Source: UBA6398 sp963644855 (GTDB lineage Bacteria; Bacteroidota; Bacteroidia; Bacteroidales; Bacteroidaceae). Taken from it: a stretch of DNA of 64,000 nucleotides. Below are positions 33,666 to 42,094 of the stretch, piece by piece. The stretch covers positions 89,153 through 153,152 of the forward strand of contig CAVIQL010000001.1 of NCBI GenBank assembly GCA_963644855.1, read 5' to 3'. Position numbers and translations under genes: made by a program. Position 1 is the stretch's first letter, and every line of letters begins with the position of its first letter. The notes under the pieces are model-generated. The model did not search any database. It was given only the letters and a program-made list of their open reading frames with translations, and was not told where the DNA came from.

Positions 33666-34834
33666 TTTCCGAACTTTTGCGGATTTGTTCTGCGGTAATG
33701 TCCTTTCGGCATAAAGTTTATTCCGAAATAAATGTTGGTCATTGCAATTGTATTGCTGACTCGGAAACTCGATTTGCGGTAAGTGTAGGCATGAAGTACG
33801 CTCGAAAAACCTGCAAAAAAGCGATTAGTATTCCAAACAAGCCCAATGCGACCAATTACATCAAAGTTTATGTTGTGGCGAGAGAATAATTGTTTGTGAT
33901 CAATGGTTTGTCCTTTCGAAAACTTGTATCCCAGCGCGGGCGAAGCCGATATTGCAAAAAGCCAATTGCGTGCAAACACCCAATTATAGGCATAGCCAAA
34001 ATTTACACTGTAGTCGTAATAGTTTATCTGGTTAAACTTTAATTCATCATAAAGTCCTGTGCCGCCGTTTTCGGTTGAAAGTAAAGCGGCGGGCAGTTTT
34101 GTGTAATCGAATGCGAGTTTTTGGTGGGAATATAATACGCCTGCTTTCCACGAACCGCAACTCTTTTTTTGCTGTGTGGTTTGACTAAACGCCGCAGGGT
34201 AGGAAAATTTTTTGTGATTGAAGATATAGTAGATGTTTACGCTGTTGGTGTATGTTTTCAGTCCGTCAAAGTGTACGTCTTTTATGTTTCTGTTGTTTTC
34301 TTTGCCGAAACCTTTTGTGCGGGTTATGGTAAAATCGCCGTTATTCTTGTTGTGAATGTAATCTATGCCTATTGTGGAACTGTAAAGACTAATGTTGTAT
34401 TGCTGTGATTTGTTGGAGGTGTAAGTACGTCCGATATCAAATTGATAACCAAAGAAAGCCCAATGCCAACCTACGTATGGCCCGATTTTTAGTCGCGGGT
34501 GAGCCGAAAGAGAGATGCGTTGTTTTTTGTCGTCTTTGTTTTTCCCTTCAATGGTATAGAAACTAAAAAGGTTGCTTTCTTGTATCATTGCAGCGAAGTT
34601 GTAATGATTTGGCTCTATATAGGCAGTGTCTATGGCGTTGAAGTTTTGGAAAAATCTGTAAAGCTTACTGCGTTTGCGCTTGTTTGTTTTTGGTTGCTGT
34701 GTGTCTGATTGGCTTGTTTTTACAATGCTGTCTGTGTAAGTTTTATGGTATGTTGAAATGTCTTGCGCTTTTATCAATTGTGTGGTAAATAACGTAAGAA
34801 AAACCAAGGTGAGTATGGTCGTAAATCTTTCCAA
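33659..34834 (-). CDS. DUF4421 family outer-membrane protein
   Basis: A 391-aa exported protein: signal peptide (cleavage after KAQ, about residue 24), then a beta-barrel-like body. The sequence DTAYIEPNHYNFAAMIQ and the later SAHPRLKIGPYVGWHWAFFGYQFDIG are characteristic of DUF4421, a Bacteroidota family of presumed outer-membrane beta-barrels. Aromatic, alternating strands run to the end (IYFGINFMPKGHYRR). Function unknown. It lies 42 nt downstream of the Gfo/Idh/MocA gene and overlaps the glycosylase gene. Confidence 0.8.
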   Translation of the reverse strand: MERFTTILTLVFLTLFTTQLIKAQDISTYHKTYTDSIVKTSQSDTQQPKTNKRKRSKLYRFFQNFNAIDTAYIEPNHYNFAAMIQESNLFSFYTIEGKNKDDKKQRISLSAHPRLKIGPYVGWHWAFFGYQFDIGRTYTSNKSQQYNISLYSSTIGIDYIHNKNNGDFTITRTKGFGKENNRNIKDVHFDGLKTYTNSVNIYYIFNHKKFSYPAAFSQTTQQKKSCGSWKAGVLYSHQKLAFDYTKLPAALLSTENGGTGLYDELKFNQINYYDYSVNFGYAYNWVFARNWLFAISASPALGYKFSKGQTIDHKQLFSRHNINFDVIGRIGLVWNTNRFFAGFSSVLHAYTYRKSSFRVSNTIAMTNIYFGINFMPKGHYRRTNPQKFGKW

Positions 34835-34876
34835 TCTTGGAACGTTGTTTTTAATAAGAATGGAATTTGTGTGAGG

Positions 34877-35863
34877 TCAGATTTTTCCGAGAATGCGATC
34901 CATCACCCAGTTTACGGACGTTGCGCTCACGCTGTCGCAGTTGCATATTGCTTTTCCCTGCAAATGTTCCACGATGAGCTTTATCAGCGGCAGTTGTACG
35001 TGTTCCGGATTTTTTACGCTTATTTCTTCGCGTCCGCGCTCGGTGTTCAATTCGATAGATGAGTATGTAAATACAGAGAAACTTAATTCTCCTTTGTCTC
35101 CAATCACTTGTATGCAGTCTTCCTTGGCTGATTCGTGAGCAACAAAGCACCATGAGCCCGAACCGGGCAATCCCGATGCAAATCTAAAGGCTGCGCTCAC
35201 GGTGTCTTCGGTTTCATACAATCCGTCTCGGTTTGCGCAATATCCTTTAGCTTCTACTATCGGACCGAAAAGCTCTTGTAGCATGTCGATTTGGTGGGGT
35301 GCAAAATCGTAAAAGTATCCGCCGCCGGCAATGTCGGGTTGCACTCTCCAAGGAAGGTTTTGACGGCTGTAGTCAAGGTCTCTTGGTGGGGCGGCAAAGC
35401 GTAGTTGTACGTTTATTACCTTTCCTATTTCTCCGCTGTTGATTATTTGTTTTACTTTGATGAAATATGGGAGATATCTGCGGTAGTAAGCGGCAAAGCA
35501 TGGCACTCCTGTTTTTTCGGCTATGCGGTTTATACGTCCGCAATCCTGATAGTTTGATGCCAAAGGCTTCTCAACGTATGCCGGTTTGCCCGATTTCAGT
35601 GCCATTATGGCGTAGGTAACGTGGGTAGAGGGAGGAGTTGCAATATATATTGCGTTTACGTCGGGGTCATCGATGAGTTGTTGCGCATCGGTGTACCATT
35701 TGGGAATATTATGTCGCTCTGCGTAAGAGCGCACTTTGTCTTCGCTGCGGCTCATTACCGCAACAACGCGTGAACCTTCGACAAGAGAAAACGCTGGTCC
35801 GCTCTTTTTCTCCGTAGCTTCGCCACAGCCTATAAATCCCCAAGAAATGACTTTATTTTCCAT
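34877..35863 (-). CDS. Gfo/Idh/MocA-family oxidoreductase
   Basis: A 328-aa NAD(P)-dependent sugar or polyol dehydrogenase. The start at 35863 puts the Rossmann loop WGFIGCGEATEKKSG at the N-terminus. EKPLA (about residues 94-98) is the family's catalytic lysine motif; the C-terminal alpha/beta domain contains GGGYFYDFAPHQIDML with the usual Asp/His pair. The substrate is not predictable. The -7 box TATCTTTG (35879-35872) gives a leader of only a few nucleotides. Divergent from the gapped membrane-protein gene by 62 nt. Confidence 0.88.
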   Translation of the reverse strand: MENKVISWGFIGCGEATEKKSGPAFSLVEGSRVVAVMSRSEDKVRSYAERHNIPKWYTDAQQLIDDPDVNAIYIATPPSTHVTYAIMALKSGKPAYVEKPLASNYQDCGRINRIAEKTGVPCFAAYYRRYLPYFIKVKQIINSGEIGKVINVQLRFAAPPRDLDYSRQNLPWRVQPDIAGGGYFYDFAPHQIDMLQELFGPIVEAKGYCANRDGLYETEDTVSAAFRFASGLPGSGSWCFVAHESAKEDCIQVIGDKGELSFSVFTYSSIELNTERGREEISVKNPEHVQLPLIKLIVEHLQGKAICNCDSVSATSVNWVMDRILGKI

Positions 35864-35871
35864 TGTGTATG

Positions 35872-35879
35872 CAAAGATA
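35872..35879 (-). promoter_or_regulatory. -7 box of the Gfo/Idh/MocA gene
   Basis: TATCTTTG on the minus strand. Transcription would start about 5 nt before the ATG at 35863, a nearly leaderless mRNA. Confidence 0.45.
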
Positions 35880-35925
35880 CTTAGATTTTGCTTATCTTCG
35901 TAACCCATTAAAAGAAATTGTTGTT

Positions 35926-36803
35926 ATGAATAAATCGGATAATGAGGCTGCAAATATGTCGCTTGTGCAGTGCTTGAAAATCGGAACAGGGAGTTTTATT
36001 GAAAATTTTCGCCGCATTGTCAAATCCATGCTTGTTTTGTCGGTTGTTATTGCCGTTGTGGCGGCGGTAGGATTTGGCGGAAAAATCGGAGTAGTTAAAA
36101 CCGATTACATAACCTATATGCCTTTTCACGAGATATCAATGGTTGCTTTTCTGAAATACGCGGTTGCGGCTTTGATTGTGGCTATCGTGGGGCTGTTTTG
36201 GCGTGGAAAAGTTTTTTTGATGCTTTCGTCGGGCTATGGGGCTGAGCTTGAGAAAAAGTCCACGGTGTTTGCGGGCTTGAGATATGTTCAGTTTTGTATT
36301 CTCGCTTATATCACGTTTGGAATAATAGCCACGGCTTTGGCTGTGCTTGCTATTAAGATTTCTGCGTGGCTTTGGATTGCTTTGGCAATATATATTGTGA
36401 TAGTTTCTGTGCCTGTTTATGTGGCGGAATACGAATATATGTTTGCCGACAACAATTTTCGTACATCCTTACGTGCTTCTTTCAAGGCTGTAAAAGAGCA
36501 GTGGGGCAGACTGTTCCTGNNNNNNNNNNCACGTATGCCGCTTTGATATTTATGGTAACTGTTGTGATGCTCCCATCGGCGGCTCTTGCGCTTGCCGTTT
36601 ACGACAATGCCACTGCCGTAAGCATGGAAGGCGCGGCAGAAACGCCAGTGTTTGTGTATGTGTTGGAATATATGTTCATAGCGTTGGGAATGATTGCTTC
36701 TTTAATAGTTACATTCTGCGCCATGTCGGTATTGAAATCTTTTTTCGAGGAAGCAAAAGTTTATTCTTCGGCACTTGCCAAAGCACGCGAAGACGAATTT
36801 TAG
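35926..36803 (+). CDS. Hypothetical multi-pass membrane protein, interrupted by an assembly gap
   Basis: One gene split by ten N. The 5' part (35926-36519, 198 codons) has a short polar N-terminus and at least four hydrophobic helices; the 3' part (36531-36803) adds two more and ends KAREDEF. The two parts are in different frames across exactly ten N, but hydropathy, direction and the absence of an internal stop show they belong together. The true gap length must be 3n+2 nt to join them. No family recognised; it resembles DUF975/YIP1-like or stage II sporulation M-like integral membrane proteins only in general form. The upstream TATCTTCG (35893-35900) may be its -7 box. Confidence 0.75.
36520..36529. 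other. Assembly gap (10 N)
   Basis: Ten consecutive N inside the membrane-protein gene. The round number suggests a placeholder, so the real missing length is unknown. Confidence 0.99.
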
Positions 36804-36836
36804 CCCGAAAAACGTTGAAATAAAACGGGTGGCATA

Positions 36837-36936
36837 AGCCCGAAAAATAATATCCGATATTGTTTTTCTAATGTCCGATATTATTTAAATAATGTCAGAC
36901 CTTTTTTAAAAAAGGTCTGACATTGTTTTTTCGATA
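36837..36936. repeat. P21 phased palindromic element, copy 9 (4 units)
   Basis: Four cores 21 bp apart, centred at 36855, 36876, 36897 and 36918. Units 3 (AATGTCAGACCTT) and 4 (AAGGTCTGACATT) are exact reverse complements and form a perfect 34-bp palindrome at 36891-36924. The right end is TTTTTTCGATA. It lies between convergent genes. Confidence 0.9.
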
Positions 36937-37004
36937 AGCATTAACCGAAATTTGGCAACGATTTTGGATAAAATGCCAACCTTTCGGGCTGGGTTTTGTA
37001 GGCG

Positions 37005-37901
37005 TTATTTATGACGCTTGTGCTTTTTGAGATATTGTATAAGTTGTTGCGGACGATCGGTTTGTATAATCGAAGCGCCTTGTTTCAGAATCCAGCCCCA
37101 TGTTTCGTCGGCTTGTTTCAATTCCACGGCACGGTCGTCGTCGTGTTTGGCGTTAAGGGATTCCCATAAAGAGTTGACCCAAATTTTCGAACCGTTGTCT
37201 TTTATCTTTTTGAACAGTCGGGCAACTTCAGAATTGTATTCCTTGAAATTACATTCGAAAGCCACCGGATTTATCACCTTGTATCCATCAATAATAGCTT
37301 CGGCATTCGCACTATTGAGGTTGACAAAAGGCATATATATCACCTTGTCGAGAACATCTCCGTTGTCGGCCTTTACTTTCTCGTATGGTTTTCCCGATTT
37401 AATTACCACCTGGTCAACCGTATTTGTCTTTACGAGCAAGTCGTATACATCTTTGAAATAATCGTAGCCTTTGTCGATGTTTATCATAATCTTTCCTTTC
37501 GTAAGATTAAGCACCTCTTCGAGCGTAGGTATGGTGTGGAATGTAACGCGTCCCATGCCGTTGCGCAATCTAAAGTTTTTCAATTCTTCAAGAGTGTAGT
37601 CAGATACCTTTCCTTTGCCGTTGGTTGTACGGTCTATGGTATTGTCGTGCATCAAAACGATATGCCCGTCCTTTGTCTTCTTAAGATCAAGCTCAACCAT
37701 GTCGGCACCCATATCAATACAGTTTTGGAAAGCCAACAATGAGTTCTCGGGCGCATTACGCCAATCACCGCGGTGAGCAACAACCATCACCATTTTTGAA
37801 TTAGGGTCGTGCAGAATTTTTACAAGGCTTTTTACTTGGTTTTGTGCAAACAGTGTGATGCATGAAAAGAGCAACGCAATTACGCAAAGTGTTTTTCTCA
37901 T
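37005..37901 (-). CDS. Glycerophosphodiester phosphodiesterase family protein
   Basis: A 298-aa exported GDPD: signal peptide (cleavage after FAQ, about residue 20), then a TIM-barrel. The signature VVAHRGDWRNAPENSLLAF (about 40-58) contains the catalytic His and Arg, and the metal site follows as VELDLKKTKDGHIVLMHDNTIDRTT, with Glu-Asp and the second catalytic His. It hydrolyses glycerophosphodiesters to glycerol-3-phosphate and an alcohol in the periplasm. It lies 39 nt after the HD-domain gene, probably in the pyrF-HD-GDPD unit. A shorter paralogue lies at 52800-53561. Confidence 0.9.
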   Translation of the reverse strand: MRKTLCVIALLFSCITLFAQNQVKSLVKILHDPNSKMVMVVAHRGDWRNAPENSLLAFQNCIDMGADMVELDLKKTKDGHIVLMHDNTIDRTTNGKGKVSDYTLEELKNFRLRNGMGRVTFHTIPTLEEVLNLTKGKIMINIDKGYDYFKDVYDLLVKTNTVDQVVIKSGKPYEKVKADNGDVLDKVIYMPFVNLNSANAEAIIDGYKVINPVAFECNFKEYNSEVARLFKKIKDNGSKIWVNSLWESLNAKHDDDRAVELKQADETWGWILKQGASIIQTDRPQQLIQYLKKHKRHK

Positions 37902-37940
37902 GATTTGGGGATAATTTATAGGTATGTTGATAGAATGTTA

Positions 37941-39152
37941 TTATAATTTCTCGTGTATAAGATAAGTTTTGCGGTATGGCGTGGCGGCAGCATCGTTTCG
38001 TATGATTTCCGAAACCTCGGGCATCGTGCTTACATCGCCATTGCGCAAAAGAATTCTTATTTGGTCGGCATGTTTGTTGTACATATCTTTCTCAATAACC
38101 TTTTCGCATGCAAAAAAGTCGGTATCTTCGGGCTTTAATCCGTATTTTGCTGCAATTAACATACGTACTTCGTTCAACCGATTTGCGGGAGTGAGACCAT
38201 CATAAATGTCTGTCTTGAAAACACGGCGGTTTATGAAATGGCTGCTTAGCGTTGAAAGAATGAAATCATCGCATTTGAGCCAAACTTTAAGCGCAGAAAC
38301 AATATCGTTGTCGTCAAGTTCGAGATAATTGTCAAGACAAGCGGGATTGTTGTCGAATGTTTCGAGCGTGAAATCGTTTCGCAGAAAAAAATCGAGCGCT
38401 GGTGAGGCAAACAAATGCTTTCCCTGATGAATCAATTGCCTTGCTCTTCGTAGCGCACCCGTTAATACAAGTTCTGCAGCCACTGCTGTTTTGTGGTAAT
38501 ACACTTGCCAATACATCATGCGCCGCGTCATTAAATAGTTTTCTATGGAATAAACGCCTTTTTCTTCGACAACGATGTGATCATCTTTGACATTGAGCAT
38601 CTGAATTATCCTTGCCGCGCCAACGTTTCCCTCTCTTACTCCGGTGAAAAAGGAGTCGCGACAAAGATAATCAAGTCTGTCCATGTCGAGCTGGCTTGAT
38701 ATCAATTCGTGAAGGAAATGCTGAGGATATCTGTCGTCAAAAATTCTTACGGCATCGTTTAGTGCTCCGTTTAGTTCGGCGTTTATCCGTCTCATAACAA
38801 GCAGCGAAATGTGTTCGTGGCTTACTCCGGGGATAATTACGTTTTCGAGTACGTGTGAAAACGGTCCGTGTCCTACGTCATGCAATAATATAGCTGCGAG
38901 AAGCCCTTCGCGTTCACGTGGTTCGAGACTTACGCCTTTTGTTTCGAGCGAAGAAATCGCCTGACGTGTGAGATAGTAAGCTCCAAGTGAGTGTTGAAAG
39001 CGGGTATGTTGGGCTCCGGGATAAACTATTCCCTCAACGCCCAACTGACGTATGCGTGTGAGTCGTTGGAATATGGGATGTTTTACGAGCTCAATGATTA
39101 CTCCGCTTTCGATAGGGATAAATCCGTGAACGGGGTCGATTATGTATTTCAT
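37941..39152 (-). CDS. HD-domain phosphohydrolase (dNTP triphosphohydrolase-like)
   Basis: A 403-aa soluble metal-dependent phosphohydrolase. The start at 39152 gives MKYIIDPVHGFIPIE, the usual N-terminus of this family; longer readings would run into pyrF. HD motif residues: HTRFQHSLG (about 51-59), LLHDVGHGPFSHVLE (about 93-107) and an Asp farther on (QLDMDRLDYL near residue 160). This is the SAMHD1/dGTPase-like arrangement, so it may hydrolyse dNTPs or other nucleotides. It starts 16 nt after the pyrF stop, consistent with nucleotide metabolism. Confidence 0.87.
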   Translation of the reverse strand: MKYIIDPVHGFIPIESGVIIELVKHPIFQRLTRIRQLGVEGIVYPGAQHTRFQHSLGAYYLTRQAISSLETKGVSLEPREREGLLAAILLHDVGHGPFSHVLENVIIPGVSHEHISLLVMRRINAELNGALNDAVRIFDDRYPQHFLHELISSQLDMDRLDYLCRDSFFTGVREGNVGAARIIQMLNVKDDHIVVEEKGVYSIENYLMTRRMMYWQVYYHKTAVAAELVLTGALRRARQLIHQGKHLFASPALDFFLRNDFTLETFDNNPACLDNYLELDDNDIVSALKVWLKCDDFILSTLSSHFINRRVFKTDIYDGLTPANRLNEVRMLIAAKYGLKPEDTDFFACEKVIEKDMYNKHADQIRILLRNGDVSTMPEVSEIIRNDAAATPYRKTYLIHEKL

Positions 39153-39168
39153 TGCATGGTGTGGGGAA

Positions 39169-39999
39169 TTATTTTTTCTTGTAGTCGTCGAGTGCTTTTG
39201 CCATTTGTTCTGCCAGGGCTTTGGCTTTTTCTCCTGCCACTTGGGCGTAGTTTTCGGTGGAGTCGGCAAAGATTATTCCGCGTGAGGAGTTTACGAGCAG
39301 TCCGCAGTCTTTGGTCATTCCATATTTGCAAACTTCTTCGAGCGAACCGCCTTGGGCTCCCACTCCCGGAACAAGCAGAAAATTGTCGGGCACTATTTTG
39401 CGAACATCGGCGATTAGTGTGCCGCGTGTTGCGCCTACCACATACATCATATTGTCTTTGTCGCCCCATTCTTGGCTTTTGCGCAATACTTTTTCAAAAA
39501 GTCTTTCGCCGTTGGCGTCTTCTGTCATTTGAAAGTCAAGACTGCCCGCGTTGCTTGTGAGTGCGAGCAAAACCACAAACTTGTCTTTGTGTTCCAGAAA
39601 GGGTGTAACGCTGTCGCTACCCATATATGGTGCTACCGTTATGGCGTCTGCGCCCAATTCGTCGAATGCTGCGGTGGCATACATGCGTGCGGTGTTGCCT
39701 ATGTCGCCGCGTTTTGCGTCGAGCAATACGAAATGGTTGGGGTAGTTCTCTTTCAGATATTCTATGGTGCGTTTCAAAATGCTTTCGCCCACGAGCCCGG
39801 CCGATTCATAAAAGGCGGCGTTTGGCTTGTATGCCACACAATAGGGAGCAGTTGCGTCGATTATGTTTTTGTTGAACGTGAACATTGCGTCGTGGTCGGA
39901 TGCGAGGCATGCAGGAAGTTTTTTGATGTCGCTATCAAGCCCTACGCAAAGAAATGATTTGCGGCTGAAAATATTTTCAATCAGTTGTTTACGGTTCAT
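39169..39999 (-). CDS. pyrF: Orotidine 5'-phosphate decarboxylase
   Basis: A 276-aa TIM-barrel enzyme that converts OMP to UMP, the last step of de novo pyrimidine synthesis. It belongs to the longer type-2 subfamily. The catalytic motif LDAKRGDIGNTARMYA (about residues 92-107) carries the Asp-Lys-Asp network; N-terminal FLCVGLDSDIKKLP binds the substrate. First gene of a unit with the HD phosphohydrolase and GDPD. A -7 box TAATTTTG sits at 40034-40027. Confidence 0.93.
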   Translation of the reverse strand: MNRKQLIENIFSRKSFLCVGLDSDIKKLPACLASDHDAMFTFNKNIIDATAPYCVAYKPNAAFYESAGLVGESILKRTIEYLKENYPNHFVLLDAKRGDIGNTARMYATAAFDELGADAITVAPYMGSDSVTPFLEHKDKFVVLLALTSNAGSLDFQMTEDANGERLFEKVLRKSQEWGDKDNMMYVVGATRGTLIADVRKIVPDNFLLVPGVGAQGGSLEEVCKYGMTKDCGLLVNSSRGIIFADSTENYAQVAGEKAKALAEQMAKALDDYKKK

Positions 40000-40026
40000 A
40001 ATGTGTTTCGTTTTTTATATTTCTCA

Positions 40027-40034
40027 CAAAATTA
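40027..40034 (-). promoter_or_regulatory. -7 box upstream of pyrF
   Basis: TAATTTTG on the minus strand, 27 nt before the start codon. The -33 element is not clear. Confidence 0.45.
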
Positions 40035-40131
40035 AGCATAAACGGCGAATTAGCTCCGCTATGTGCCATAAAATTTAATTTGGGTGCTTTGCGAAAAAAG
40101 GTTTTATGGTGTTGGGGAGAATGTATTACAA

Positions 40132-40149
40132 GTATCGTTTTTACGATAC
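40132..40149. repeat. Zero-unit remnant of a P21 element
   Basis: GTATCGT-TTTT-ACGATAC is a perfect 7-bp inverted repeat. Its arms equal the P21 ends (TATCGT and ACGATA) brought together without any internal unit. It sits 4 bp before a complete three-unit copy. Confidence 0.6.
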
Positions 40150-40153
40150 GGCA

Positions 40154-40225
40154 TATCGCAAAAATAATGTCGGATATTATTTAAAAAATGTCTGACATTA
40201 TTTAAAAAATATCGGACATTAATTT
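40154..40225. repeat. P21 phased palindromic element, copy 10 (3 units)
   Basis: Left end TATCGCAAAAA, cores AATGTCGGATATT, AATGTCTGACATT and AATATCGGACATT centred at 40172, 40193 and 40214. The right end has decayed to AATTTTCC. The rest of the 40000-40325 gap holds the pyrF -7 box and the 18-bp hairpin next to this element. Confidence 0.88.
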
Positions 40226-40325
40226 TCCAAGGTTTTATGTCGTGGAACGGTTCGGGCTTATGGCTGAAACACAGTGCCTTGTCGATTGTATGAAAAAAAC
40301 CGAAAAGGGTAGGGGAAAGGGAGGG

Positions 40326-41387
40326 TTATCCGAGGTTTACGGTAAACGTATGCTTGTTGTCGGCATAGGAATAGCGTATATCCCATTTGTAGTGGTCGCA
40401 AATCTGCTTTACGATAGCCAAACCCAATCCGTTGCCGCGTTTCTGTCTTGTGGGATTGTTGAAACGGCTGAAAAGTGTGCTTTCGTCGAGTTTCGCTTGC
40501 GTGGAATGGTTGGTTATCTCCATGCTGTTGTTTGTGAGCAAAATGTTGACGGGTATATTGTTGTCGGAATTGCGTAGCGCGTTTACAACAAGGTTGTTTA
40601 CAAGAACTTGCAGCAGTGTGCGGTTTACGCAAACCGTGGGCTGAGACTGCAATACGAGAATTACGCCGGTTGAGAACAGTCGGTCGTAATCGGGCAACAG
40701 TGATTTTACGAAATCTCCGAGTTGTATTTCTTCTTTTTCTTCGTATTGGTTGTTTTCAATCTTGGCAAGCAGCAGCAAACTTCTGTTGAGATGTTCCAAA
40801 CGTTTGGTTACGTCATACATATTTCCCACCAGTTCAGATTCTTTTTCGGTAAGGTTTTCCTGCAAAAGCATATCAAGGTCGGAACGTATGATTGCAATTG
40901 GCGTTTGTAGCTCATGCGATGCGTTTTCGGTAAATTCCTTTTGCACTTTGTAGCTACTTATATCGCGCTTAATTAGGTTTGTTAGCGCAGTGTTCAATCG
41001 TTGGAATTCCGAAATGTCGGTTTGGGTGAATTCGGGCGCATTGTCTTTTCCCAATCTAAAGGCTTCGATTTTTTTCAGAGTGTCATCAAATGGTTTCCAT
41101 ATCTTCTTGGTGGAACGGCGCATGGTTATCATTACGGCAATACTTATCACTATGGCAGTTTCAATGTATTGTAGCGTGATACCAACAGCCACATCTTTCA
41201 TAAGATCGATATCTGTGTCGATTTTGCCCGTTGTATTGTATTGTTCAACGATTTCCATCAAGTCTTCGGAGTAGAATCGCGTTGTGAGAAAGTAGAACAC
41301 GGGGGCGCAAAGCACTAATATTGCCACAAGACACAATGCCAATTGCCGCATTGTCTTGTAAAGAAGTGTGTTGTCTATTCTTGCCAT
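40326..41387 (-). CDS. Sensor histidine kinase
   Basis: A 353-aa membrane histidine kinase. The start at 41387 overlaps the response-regulator gene by 13 nt and gives a first transmembrane helix at about 12-34; a second (about 80-100, YIETAIVISIAVMITM) encloses a short periplasmic sensor of about 45 residues. HisKA follows with the phospho-acceptor His in ENASHELQTPI (about residue 157), then HATPase with N-box VNNLVVNALRNSDNN and G-box KRGNGLGLAIVKQ. The small sensor loop suggests membrane- or partner-mediated sensing. Cognate partner: the OmpR-type regulator just upstream. Confidence 0.9.
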   Translation of the reverse strand: MARIDNTLLYKTMRQLALCLVAILVLCAPVFYFLTTRFYSEDLMEIVEQYNTTGKIDTDIDLMKDVAVGITLQYIETAIVISIAVMITMRRSTKKIWKPFDDTLKKIEAFRLGKDNAPEFTQTDISEFQRLNTALTNLIKRDISSYKVQKEFTENASHELQTPIAIIRSDLDMLLQENLTEKESELVGNMYDVTKRLEHLNRSLLLLAKIENNQYEEKEEIQLGDFVKSLLPDYDRLFSTGVILVLQSQPTVCVNRTLLQVLVNNLVVNALRNSDNNIPVNILLTNNSMEITNHSTQAKLDESTLFSRFNNPTRQKRGNGLGLAIVKQICDHYKWDIRYSYADNKHTFTVNLG

Positions 41388-42049
41388 TTGTATCCAGCAC
41401 CATATAAAGTTTCGATATGCTCGCAACAACCGGCATGTTCGAGCTTTTTCTTAAGATTCTTGATGTGTGAGAAAACAAAATTGAAGTTGTCCATCATATC
41501 TGCGATGTCGCCGGTGAGATGTTCGGCTATAGCCATTTTAGAAACCACTTTGCCGCGATTGCATACAAGAAACAGTAGCAATTCATACTCTGATTTTGTG
41601 AGCGAAATAGGTTCTCCTTTGAAGCACACCTCTTTGCTGAGCAAATCTATTTGTAGCTCGGCGCTTTCAAGTATGTTGTTGTTTTTGGAATATCGGCGAC
41701 GCAGGAAAGCAAATACGCGCATCGCGAGTTCTGATAGGTTGAAAGGTTTTGAAATATAGTCGTCAGCGCCGATTTCAAGCCCGCGAATTATATCTTCGGT
41801 GCTATCTTTTGCCGAAACAATGATTACTCCCGTTGCAGGCTTTGACGTTTTCAGTTTTTCGAGCACTTTCATTCCGCTACCGTCGGGAAGCATTAGGTCG
41901 AGAAGCACGCAATCGTAGTCGTAGAGTCCTGTTTTTATCAGAGCCTCTCTTATGGTAAATGCTTGCTCGCACAGATAGCCGCTGGTAGAGAGAAATTTTG
42001 CGATGCTGTCTGACAATTGCCGTTCGTCTTCAACTATCAATAGTTTCAT
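41375..42049 (-). CDS. OmpR-family response regulator
   Basis: A 224-aa two-domain regulator. The receiver domain has the acidic pair Glu7-Asp8, the phosphorylation site Asp51 in LLDLMLPDG and Lys101 in YISKPF. The C-terminal winged helix (about 130-222) ends with the wing TLYGAGYKW. It pairs with the overlapping histidine kinase gene. A TACATTTG box at 42061-42054 is so close that the mRNA may be nearly leaderless. Target genes unknown. Confidence 0.92.
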   Translation of the reverse strand: MKLLIVEDERQLSDSIAKFLSTSGYLCEQAFTIREALIKTGLYDYDCVLLDLMLPDGSGMKVLEKLKTSKPATGVIIVSAKDSTEDIIRGLEIGADDYISKPFNLSELAMRVFAFLRRRYSKNNNILESAELQIDLLSKEVCFKGEPISLTKSEYELLLFLVCNRGKVVSKMAIAEHLTGDIADMMDNFNFVFSHIKNLKKKLEHAGCCEHIETLYGAGYKWQE

Positions 42050-42053
42050 TGTG

Positions 42054-42061
42054 CAAATGTA
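42054..42061 (-). promoter_or_regulatory. -7 box of the two-component system
   Basis: TACATTTG on the minus strand, 4 nt before the start codon. The box matches well, but the short distance makes use uncertain. Confidence 0.35.
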
Positions 42062-42094
42062 TAATAATCTGTGATATATTGTGGGTCTGTGGTT

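Noticed and set aside
36366..36803. Separate gene or frameshifted pseudogene after the N gap
   Set aside because: The frame change is explained by the arbitrary gap length, and hydropathy continues the upstream protein.
39152..39269. N-terminal extension of the HD phosphohydrolase
   Set aside because: The extra residues lie inside pyrF, are Lys/Pro/Thr-rich out-of-frame translation, and the family N-terminus begins at 39152.
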